DNA of 64,000 nt from Myxococcales bacterium (GTDB lineage Bacteria > Myxococcota_A > Polyangia > Nannocystales > Nannocystaceae), in assembly GCA_020633295.1 (NCBI GenBank), contig JACKDW010000010.1, positions 1 to 64,000 of the forward strand, in the 5' to 3' direction. The position numbers were made by a program, and so were the translations under genes. The first letter of the stretch is position 1. Each line of letters opens with the position of its first letter. The notes beneath the pieces were generated by a model that was given only the letters and a program-made list of their open reading frames with translations, made no database searches and was not told the DNA's origin. Positions 54,415-62,272 of this stretch are shown one piece after another.

Positions 54415-57324
54415 GTGACGCGGGAGCACGCGGCCGACGACGCCACGCGACAGTTTCGTCGCCTGCTGGAGCGGATGTTCCGCCTCGACTGCGCCGACCT
54501 CGACTTCGGCGTCTACCGCGTGCTCGCGCAGCGACGCGCGCAGCTCGAGGCGCTGCTCGACGAGGGCCTGCTGCCCCAGGTCCAGCGCGCGCTCGCGTCG
54601 ACCGAGGCCGACGCGCGCGAGGTGTTCTCCGCGCTCACCCGCTTCTTCGCCCGCTACTACCAAGACGGCGACTTCGTCGCGCAGCCGCGCGCGCAGGAGG
54701 GCGTGTACGCGATCCCCTACGACGGCCGCGAGGTCGCGCTGCACTGGGCGAGCGCGGCGCAGCACTACGTCAAGACGAGCGAGCGGCACGCCGACTACGC
54801 CGCGCGCGTCGAGGGCGTCGCCGACGTCGCGTCGCCGCGGCTGCGGCTGCGGCTCGCGGCCGCCGAGGCTGACCGCGACAACAGCAAGACGAGCGAGAAG
54901 CGTCGTTACCTCCTGCGCGCGCGGCAGCCCGTCGAGCTCGCGGGCGACTCGCTCACCGCGTGGTTCGAATTTCGCGCGTCCGCGGCGGGCGGGGGACGAG
55001 CGCCGACGCAGCGCTCGCTGTGCGCCGTCGCCGAGGCGGCGATCCTCGCCGCGGCGCCGGAGCCCTGGCGGCTCGCGCTCGCGCGCCCGGCCCCGCAGCG
55101 ACCCGACGCGTACACCGTGCTCGGCTACCACCTGCGTCGCTACACGCGGCGCAACACGGCTGACTTCTTCATCCACAAGGACCTCGGCGGGTTCCTGCGC
55201 AGCGAGCTCGAGGGCTTCCTGGCGCGCGAGCTGCTGGCCCCCGCGACGCGCGACTGCGGCGACGCGGCCGCCCTCGCTGCGGTCGCGCGGATCGTGCAGG
55301 CGACGCGGGGGCTCGGCGAGAAGATCATCGCCTGGCTCGCGCAGCTCGAGGAGTTTCAGCGGCGCCTGTTTCGCAAGCAGAAGTTCGTCCTCCGCAGCGA
55401 CTGGATCCTCCCGCTGCGCGAGTTATCCGCCGAGGCGCGCGCCCGCGTGCTCGCCCAGCCCGCGCTGCGCCGGCAGCTCGAGTCCGTCGCCGGCGGCCCG
55501 CCCGACGAGTCCGGCGCGCGCGGCGAGACCGTGTTCACGGGGCCGCTCTCCGCGACCGAGGCGCGCGCGCTCGTGCTCGGGCGCGACGGCCTCGACGAGG
55601 CGCGCACGGGGCTGATCCTGCGGGGCGAGAACCTCGCCGCGCTGCGCCTGTTGACGCCCGGCTGGCGCGGCGCGGTCCCGCTCGTGTACATCGACCCGCC
55701 CTACAACACCGGCGGCGACGGCTTCCTCTACCGCGACGCCTACCAGCGCGCGTCGTGGCTCTCGATGATGGCCGATCGCCTCGAGGCCGGGCGCGCGCTG
55801 CAGCGGCCGGACGGCGTGATCGCGGTGAGCATCGACGACGCCGAGCTGCACCGCGCCAAGGAGCTGCTCGAGCGCGTCTACGGGCGCGAGCTGGCGACGC
55901 TGGTGTGGGACCGCAACCGCAAGAACGACGCGCGCTACTTCTCGGTCGGCCACGAGTACATGCTGGTCTACGCGCGCGACGGCGAGGCGCTCGCCGCGTC
56001 GGGGGTCCGCTTCCGCGAGCCGAAGCCGGGCGTCGAGGAGGCGCGCGCGCTGTTTCGCCAGCTCGCGCGCGAGCACGGCGGCGACTGGGAGGCGATCCGT
56101 CGCGGCTGGCTCGCGTGGCTCGACGCCATGGCGCCCGCGGACCCGCGCCGACGGATGCGTCGCTACGCCAAGGTCGGGCCGCGCGGGCCGTACCGCGACG
56201 ACGGCAACATCAACTGGCCGGGCGGCGGCGGGCCGCGCTACGAGGTGCTGCACCCCGAGACCGGGCGACCGTGCAAGACGCCGCGCAGCGGCTGGCGCTA
56301 CGCGACGCCCGAGCGCCTCTGGGACCAGGTCGCCGCAGGCGTCGTGGTCTTCGGGCCCGATCACACGACGGTCCCGCGGGTCGTCTCGCGCCTGTTCGAG
56401 CTCGACGGCCAGGTGATGCCGAGCGTGCACTACAGCTACGCGCAGACGGCCGCGCGCGAGCACGACGCGATGTTCGGCCGGCGCGTGTTCGACAACCCCA
56501 AGCCCTGGCGCGACCTCGCGCGCCTGATCCGCTACCTCGGCGACGCGAGCGCGACCGTGCTCGACTACTTCGCCGGCAGCGGCTCCACGGGCCACGCCGT
56601 GCTCGCGCTCAACCGCGAGGACGGCGGCGCGCGGCGGATGCTGCTGGTCGAGATGGGCGCGCACGGGGACTCCGTGCTGATCCCGCGGCTGCAGAAGGCG
56701 GCGATGGGGGACACATGGTCCGGAGGACAGCTACAGACGCCCGACCCCGCGCGCCTCTTGTGCCAGGTGCTGTACCTCGAGAGCTACGACGACACGCTCG
56801 AGAACGTCGAGCTCGCCGCGCCCGAGGGCGTCGCGCCGCAGCTCGCCGGCGACGCCGCGCTGCGCGAGGACTACACGCTGCGCTACATGCTCGACATCGA
56901 GTCCCGCGGCTCGCTGCTGCGGCTCGAGCGATTTCGCGACCCCTGGCGCTACACGATCAAGGTCCGGCGCGGCGGCGTGGCCGTGGACGCGCCCGTCGAC
57001 CTCGTCGAGACCTTCAACCTGCTGCTCGGCCTGCGGGTGCGCCGCTACGACGACCTCGGGCGCGGGGGGCTGCTCGCGGTCGTCGGCGCGGCGCCGGACG
57101 ACGCGCGCGTCGTCGTGCTCTGGCGCGACTGCGACAAGTGGCCTAACGGACAGATCGAGCCGGTGCTCCGCGAGCTGCTCGACGCCGAGGCGCCGGTCGA
57201 TCGCGTGTACCTCAACGGCGACAGCCACGCCCTCGGCGCGCGCCGGGCGAGCGAGCGTTGGACGCTCGAGCCCATCGAGGAGCGCTTCCACGCGCGCATG
57301 TTCGACGACGAGGACCCGGCGTGA
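54415..57324 (+). CDS. Type III-like site-specific DNA methyltransferase (Mod), beta class
   Basis: 969 residues from GTG 54415. A long N-terminal domain (about 1-330), starting RLDCADLDFGVYRVLAQRRA, is seen in a group of large Mod proteins. The methyltransferase core has motif IV VYIDPPYNTG (Asp426) before motif I DYFAGSGSTGHAVL (about 719), the beta-class order for N6-adenine or N4-cytosine methylation. The 290 residues between contain the likely target-recognition region. The C-terminal domain (DLVETFNLLLGLRVRRYDD) is typical of type III Mod subunits. It modifies DNA at an asymmetric site; recognition sequence unknown. A helicase gene follows after 99 bp. Confidence 0.88.
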   Translation: MTREHAADDATRQFRRLLERMFRLDCADLDFGVYRVLAQRRAQLEALLDEGLLPQVQRALASTEADAREVFSALTRFFARYYQDGDFVAQPRAQEGVYAIPYDGREVALHWASAAQHYVKTSERHADYAARVEGVADVASPRLRLRLAAAEADRDNSKTSEKRRYLLRARQPVELAGDSLTAWFEFRASAAGGGRAPTQRSLCAVAEAAILAAAPEPWRLALARPAPQRPDAYTVLGYHLRRYTRRNTADFFIHKDLGGFLRSELEGFLARELLAPATRDCGDAAALAAVARIVQATRGLGEKIIAWLAQLEEFQRRLFRKQKFVLRSDWILPLRELSAEARARVLAQPALRRQLESVAGGPPDESGARGETVFTGPLSATEARALVLGRDGLDEARTGLILRGENLAALRLLTPGWRGAVPLVYIDPPYNTGGDGFLYRDAYQRASWLSMMADRLEAGRALQRPDGVIAVSIDDAELHRAKELLERVYGRELATLVWDRNRKNDARYFSVGHEYMLVYARDGEALAASGVRFREPKPGVEEARALFRQLAREHGGDWEAIRRGWLAWLDAMAPADPRRRMRRYAKVGPRGPYRDDGNINWPGGGGPRYEVLHPETGRPCKTPRSGWRYATPERLWDQVAAGVVVFGPDHTTVPRVVSRLFELDGQVMPSVHYSYAQTAAREHDAMFGRRVFDNPKPWRDLARLIRYLGDASATVLDYFAGSGSTGHAVLALNREDGGARRMLLVEMGAHGDSVLIPRLQKAAMGDTWSGGQLQTPDPARLLCQVLYLESYDDTLENVELAAPEGVAPQLAGDAALREDYTLRYMLDIESRGSLLRLERFRDPWRYTIKVRRGGVAVDAPVDLVETFNLLLGLRVRRYDDLGRGGLLAVVGAAPDDARVVVLWRDCDKWPNGQIEPVLRELLDAEAPVDRVYLNGDSHALGARRASERWTLEPIEERFHARMFDDEDPA

Positions 57325-57423
57325 GGCGGGCGGCGCGGGGCGAGGGCGGGGCGCGGCCTCGGCCGACGCGCGAGGCGAGCCAGATGAGCGCGGGGACAGC
57401 TCGAGGGCGGCGGTGAGGCGGCG

Positions 57424-60400
57424 GTGAGTCGACGCGAGCCCAGCCGCGCGCCCGACGTGCCGTTCGCGCGCCAGACCGCGCTCGCCCACTGGGCGCTCGC
57501 GCGGCTCGGCGCGCCGCGGTGGGACGCGCTCCCGCTGGACGCGCTCAAGGCGGCCGAGCGCGCGCCGTGGCTGACGACGCCCACGCCCTTCGCCGAGGCG
57601 CTGACGGGGCGCGGGGTCGCCGGCGCGCTGCCCGACGACGCGCTCGCGCGGCTCGACGCGCGCGTGTTCGCGGCGACGCGGCGGGTCAACGCGCGGCGCG
57701 GCGCGGCGCCGATCCGCTGGCGCTACTTTCAGTACCTCGCGCTGCTGCTCACCGAGCTGTACCTCGAGCGCTACCTCGGCGACCCGGGCGCGCTGCGGCG
57801 CGAGCTCAACGACTTCCTGCGCGAGTTCTGTGACGCGCGCGGCCTCGAGCTCCCGCGCTACGGCGAGGACCCCGACACGGGCGCCGACGAGCTGGCCCGG
57901 CTCGCGTTCTGGCAGGCGACCGGCTCCGGCAAGACGCTGCAGCTGCACGCGAACTACTACCAGCACGCCGCCGCGCGGGCGCGCCACGGGCTCGCGCCGC
58001 TCGACAACGTCCTGCTGATCACGCCCAGCGCCGCGCTCGCGCGCCAGCACGCCCGCGAGCTCGCGCGCTCCGGGATCGTCGGCGCGGTGCTTCGCAAGCC
58101 CGGGCCCGGCGGCGCGCGCCCGGGCGTGCACGTCGTCGAGATCACGCGCTTCCGCGATAAACCTGGCCCCGAGACCATGCACCCCGACCACTTCGAAGGG
58201 CGCAACCTCGTGCTCGTCGACGAGGGGCACCGCGGGAGCACGCGCCAGGACGGCGAGTGGCGGCGCGCGCGTCGGCGCCTGGCGGCGCGCGGCTTCTGCT
58301 TCGAATACTCCGCGACCTTCGCCCAGGCGGCGCGCGACCCGATGGTCGCCCGCGAGTACGCGCGCAGCGTGCTGTTCGACTACGCCTACCGGCGCTTCCA
58401 CGGCGACGGCTACGGCAAGCACTGGCGCGTCTTCAACCTCCGCGGCGGCCCCGGCCGCGACGCGCCCGACGGCGCGGGCGCGCGGGCCTACCTCACCGCC
58501 GGCCTCGCCGCGCTCTACCAGCAGCTCCGCGTCTACGCGCAGTCCCCCGCGCTCGCGCGCGAGCACAACCTCGCGCGGCCGCTGGCGATCTTCGTCGGCG
58601 CGAGCGTGACCGGGGGGGCCGCGTCCCGGCGCGAGCAGACCGACGCGCTGCGCGTCATCGAGCTGCTCGCGCGCCTCGTGCACCCCGGCGAGCGCGCCCA
58701 CAACGCGCGGCTCCTCGGCGCGCTGCTCGCGGGGGACCTGGGCTTTCAAGCACGTGACGGCGCGGACGTATTTGACCCCAGAGACATGTTCTCGGAGCTG
58801 CGGCGCGCGGGCCTCTCCGGCGAGCAGCTGCACGCGGCGATGCTGCGCGTCGTGTGCAACACCGAGGCGCCCGGGCCGCTGCGGGTGCGCGCGCTGCTCG
58901 ACGCGCCCGGGGAGCTCGCGCTCTCCGTCGGCGAGCGCCCGCCCTTCGCGGTCATCAACGTCGGCGACGCGCCCGGCCTGCGTCGACGCTGCGAGCAGGC
59001 GCGCTTCGCCGCGCTGCTGCGCGTCGAGGACGGGCGGTTTCGCGGCTCGCTGTTCGACGGGCTCGACGCGCCCGGCTCGCCGATCACGATCCTGATCGGC
59101 TCGCGGAAATTCGCCGAGGGCTGGTCGAGCTGGCGCGTGAGCCACATGGGCTTGCTCAACCTCGGCCGGGCGCCCGGCGCCCAGATCGTGCAGCTGTTCG
59201 GGCGCGGCGTGCGGCTGCTCGGCAAGGATCGCTCGCTGCGGCGCGCCAGCGACGGGGACCCCGCCGAGCCCGGCTCCCCGCGCGCGCGGCTGCGTGTGCT
59301 CGAGACCCTCAACGTCTTCGGCGTGCGCGCCGACTACATCGACCGGCTCGTGCACGAGCTGCGCGCCGAGGGGCTCGCGCCCGAGTCGGCCGCCGCGCCC
59401 GCGCGGTCGCTGCCGATCGTCACGCGCGCGCCGCTGCCGAGGCTCCGCGTCCTGCTCGCGCCGTCGGTCGCCTACGTCGACTCGCGCGAGCGGCCGACGC
59501 TCGCGCTCGACCCCGCCGTGCCGCGCGTGCTCGTCGACGCCTATCCCCAGGTGCAGCGGCGCGACGACGGCGACGCGCGCCCGGGCGCCTGCGGGCCGCG
59601 GCACGCGACGCGCGGGCCCGTGCCGGCCTTCGCGTTCGTCGATCATCGGCGCCTGTACGCGGCGCTCGTCGGCTCAAGCGCGCGCGCGGCTGGACCAACC
59701 TCGCGCTCCCCTGCCGCGCGCGCCGCGCCGGGCGGCGGCGAGGAGCCGCTCACGCGCGGGCTGCTGCGCGCCGGCGGCTGGTACGAGCTGCGCGCGCCCC
59801 CGCACCTGCTGCGCCCCGCCTCGCTCGCGCAGCTCGAGCTGTGGCAGCAGCTCGCGCAGGAGCTCGTCTGCGCCTACGCCAGCGCGTTCTATCGCCATCA
59901 CCGTCGCCGCTATCAGCTGCGCGGCGCGACGCTCGCCTGGCTGCACGCGCTGCCGCCGGCGCCGCGCGCCGCGTTCTTGCCCGACGCCTATGAGCTGCTC
60001 GTAGAGACAGACGGCGCCGCGGGGGTCCCCGCGCCGACGCTCGACCTCCCCGAGCACCTGTACGCGCCGCTGCTCGTGGACGCCTCGGGGACGCGCGCGC
60101 GCCCGCCGGCGCTCGCGCGCGACGAGGCGCGCTTCGTCCAGACGCTCAGCGAATGGCGCGCGGCGTCACCGGGTCGCGCGGCCTCGCTGTCGCTCCTGCG
60201 GCTCCCCGAGGGCGAGCACGGCCGCGCGCTCGTCGGCGGCCCGGGCTTTCTGCTGTGGACCACCCGCGGCGCGGCGCGGCGCCTCGTCTACGTGGTGTTC
60301 CTGCGCGCGCGTGGGCAGCTCGAGCGCTGGCTCTGCGAGCGCCCGTGGGAGCCGCTGGGCGCGGTGCAGGCCGAGCCCGGCGCGCCGGCGGTGAGCGTCG

Positions 60401-60528
60401 ACGCCTGGGCGATCACCACGCTCGAGCGGGGGCGCGCGCCGAAGCAGCTGCGCGACGGGGCCGACGCGCGTCGCCGCCACGTCGCGTTTCAGCGCGAGCG
60501 CGGGCACCTCGAGCCGCTGCTGGGCTAG
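57424..60528 (+). CDS. DEAD/DEAH helicase, type III Res-like, without a clear nuclease motif
   Basis: 1034 residues from GTG 57424. Superfamily 2 ATPase: Walker A FWQATGSGKTLQL (about residue 165), Walker B VLVDEGHRG (about 265), motif III FEYSATF, motif VI IVQLFGRGVRLLG (about 590). A large helical region follows. The C-terminal block that in family members I recall as PDFxLW...FxDPKG reads GGPGFLLWTT and LVYVVFLRARG, so PD and (D/E)xK are not seen. In addition, between about 59668 and 59715 the frame drifts: the alternative frame reads LKRARGWTNLALP, so two compensating indels are likely. Presumably it pairs with the methyltransferase for restriction or DNA translocation. Confidence 0.82.
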   Translation: MSRREPSRAPDVPFARQTALAHWALARLGAPRWDALPLDALKAAERAPWLTTPTPFAEALTGRGVAGALPDDALARLDARVFAATRRVNARRGAAPIRWRYFQYLALLLTELYLERYLGDPGALRRELNDFLREFCDARGLELPRYGEDPDTGADELARLAFWQATGSGKTLQLHANYYQHAAARARHGLAPLDNVLLITPSAALARQHARELARSGIVGAVLRKPGPGGARPGVHVVEITRFRDKPGPETMHPDHFEGRNLVLVDEGHRGSTRQDGEWRRARRRLAARGFCFEYSATFAQAARDPMVAREYARSVLFDYAYRRFHGDGYGKHWRVFNLRGGPGRDAPDGAGARAYLTAGLAALYQQLRVYAQSPALAREHNLARPLAIFVGASVTGGAASRREQTDALRVIELLARLVHPGERAHNARLLGALLAGDLGFQARDGADVFDPRDMFSELRRAGLSGEQLHAAMLRVVCNTEAPGPLRVRALLDAPGELALSVGERPPFAVINVGDAPGLRRRCEQARFAALLRVEDGRFRGSLFDGLDAPGSPITILIGSRKFAEGWSSWRVSHMGLLNLGRAPGAQIVQLFGRGVRLLGKDRSLRRASDGDPAEPGSPRARLRVLETLNVFGVRADYIDRLVHELRAEGLAPESAAAPARSLPIVTRAPLPRLRVLLAPSVAYVDSRERPTLALDPAVPRVLVDAYPQVQRRDDGDARPGACGPRHATRGPVPAFAFVDHRRLYAALVGSSARAAGPTSRSPAARAAPGGGEEPLTRGLLRAGGWYELRAPPHLLRPASLAQLELWQQLAQELVCAYASAFYRHHRRRYQLRGATLAWLHALPPAPRAAFLPDAYELLVETDGAAGVPAPTLDLPEHLYAPLLVDASGTRARPPALARDEARFVQTLSEWRAASPGRAASLSLLRLPEGEHGRALVGGPGFLLWTTRGAARRLVYVVFLRARGQLERWLCERPWEPLGAVQAEPGAPAVSVDAWAITTLERGRAPKQLRDGADARRRHVAFQRERGHLEPLLG

Positions 60529-60800
60529 CCCGGCCCGCTGATCGTGCGGCCGCGGGTCGACGAGCTGGAGGTTGATGGCGGCGCTCAGGCTCATCCCGCT
60601 GTCGAGCTCGCTTGGCTCTCCGGGCAGGCGCGCGCCGATCAGCGTCACCGGCCCGTCGGGCGTGGCGAGGGCGCGCAGCGCCGCGACGTGATCGGGGGCG
60701 GGGGCGTGTATCGGCCGCGCGCCGCGGGCGACGGAGGGCCCGCGACGCGCTCAGAATCGATGTCTCTTGGAGCGTCCAGTAGCGACGGCGCGGTCGCGCG

Positions 60801-62006
60801 TCAGCCCGGTCGGCGCGCCCACTCGGCGGCCCACGTCAGCAGCTCGTCGCGCGGCATCGGCCGGGCGATGAAGAAGCCCTGCCCGAGCTCGCAGCCGCTC
60901 GCGCGCGCCCACCTCCAGCCGCGCGCGTCGGCGACGCCCTCGACGACGACGCGGAGGCCGAGCCGGTGCGCGAGCTCGACGCTGCTCTCCGCGATGATGC
61001 GGGTGTGCTCGTCCTCGACGGCGCGCGCGGTGAAGCGGTGGTCGATCTTGAGCTCGCTAAACGGCATGCGATCGAGCTGCTCGAGGTTCGCGTACCCCGT
61101 CCCGAAGTCGTCGATCGACATGGCGACGCCGCGCATGGCGAGGCGGGTCAGGACCTCGAGCGGGACCGGGTCGTCCGAGACGAGCGCGGTCTCGGTGATC
61201 TCGAGCGAGAGCATGGCGTGGTCGAAGCCCGTCTCGCTCGTCAACGCCGTGACCCGGTCCACGAACGAGATGTCCTTTAAGCTGTGTACCGAGCAATTCA
61301 GCGAGAGCCGCAGCGGGAGCCCGCGCGCGGCGCACCACGCGATGTCCTGCATCGCGCGTCGAAACACCGCGTCGGAGAGCGCCTCGATGAGCCCCGACGC
61401 CTCGGCGAGCGGGATGAACACGTCGGGCGTCACGCGGCCGAGCGCGGCGTGATGCCACCGCGCGAGCGCCTCGACGCCGACGACGCGGCGCGTCGAGAGC
61501 TCGACCTGGGGCTGGTAGTGCACGCCCAGCTCGTCGCGCGCGATCGCGGCGCGCAGCTCGTCGGCTTGCAGCCGCGGCGGCGGCGGGCGGGCGGGCCTGC
61601 GCTCCACTCGCTCCACGTCGCGCAGCAGCAGCTCGAGCTGCGTGACGCGAAACGGCTTCGAGAGCGAGCCGATGACGTTGATCCCGTGCTCGTCGGCGAG
61701 TCGCTTGGCGCCTCGGCGGACGCGCTCGCCCACGCCGCTGATCAGGATGAGCGCGGCGCGAGTCTCGTGCGCGGCGATCCGGCGGATCACCTCGAGCCCG
61801 TCGACACGCGGCATGCGGAGGTCGAGCACGATCACGTCGACGCGCCCGAGCGCGCGCTCGAGCGGCTCAAACGCGTCGCACAGGAGGACGTCGTGGCCGA
61901 GGTGCCGGAGCATCGAGTCGAGCGCGACGCGCACGTTCTCGTCGTCATCCAGGACCGCGATCCTGAGCGCCTCCGCGGGCGTCGACTGCGAGCGGTCTCC
62001 GGACAC
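60801..62006 (-). CDS. Response regulator with EAL domain (cyclic-di-GMP phosphodiesterase)
   Basis: 401 residues from GTG 62006; GGGAGA at suitable distance. Receiver domain 13-130 (AVLDDDENVRVALDS, IVLDLRMPRVDG phospho-Asp, SKPFRVTQLELL). EAL domain about 150-398: VEALARWHHAALGRVTPDVF, LNCSVHSLKD, LEITETALV, MSIDDFGTGYANLEQLDRMP, ELKIDHRF, VVVEGVADARG, GQGFFIARPMP. The catalytic Glu, Asn, Glu, two Asp, Lys, Glu and Gln set appears complete, so it is predicted to hydrolyse c-di-GMP. Divergent from the PAS kinase gene, which may phosphorylate it. Confidence 0.92.
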   Translation of the reverse strand: MSGDRSQSTPAEALRIAVLDDDENVRVALDSMLRHLGHDVLLCDAFEPLERALGRVDVIVLDLRMPRVDGLEVIRRIAAHETRAALILISGVGERVRRGAKRLADEHGINVIGSLSKPFRVTQLELLLRDVERVERRPARPPPPRLQADELRAAIARDELGVHYQPQVELSTRRVVGVEALARWHHAALGRVTPDVFIPLAEASGLIEALSDAVFRRAMQDIAWCAARGLPLRLSLNCSVHSLKDISFVDRVTALTSETGFDHAMLSLEITETALVSDDPVPLEVLTRLAMRGVAMSIDDFGTGYANLEQLDRMPFSELKIDHRFTARAVEDEHTRIIAESSVELAHRLGLRVVVEGVADARGWRWARASGCELGQGFFIARPMPRDELLTWAAEWARRPG

Positions 62007-62272
62007 TGTATCTCCCGCGCTGTCGACAAGAGTCTACCACCGCGCGCGCGCGCGGAGCCAGGACGAGGGCGCTCTCAAGCGCGTGGCGAGCCGGTTATCG
62101 GCGTCGGCGCGGGGTCTTCGGCGCCGCGCCAACGGGCTGTCGCGTGAGCCCACACGTCCAGGAGGGCGCGCGTACAGGGCGGAATCGAACGAATCGACGC
62201 GGGTGGACGGACAATCGGTACACTTTGTCGCGACGCTGGCGCCTCGCGTCGACGCACAGCGAGCCACAGATC

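Noticed and set aside
60532..60715. Minus-strand stretch reading ALATPDGPVTLIGARLPGEP and SLSAAINLQLVDPRPHDQ
   Set aside because: Protein-like, but it has no clear start or stop and runs into the antisense of the helicase. Possibly a gene remnant; not enough to annotate.
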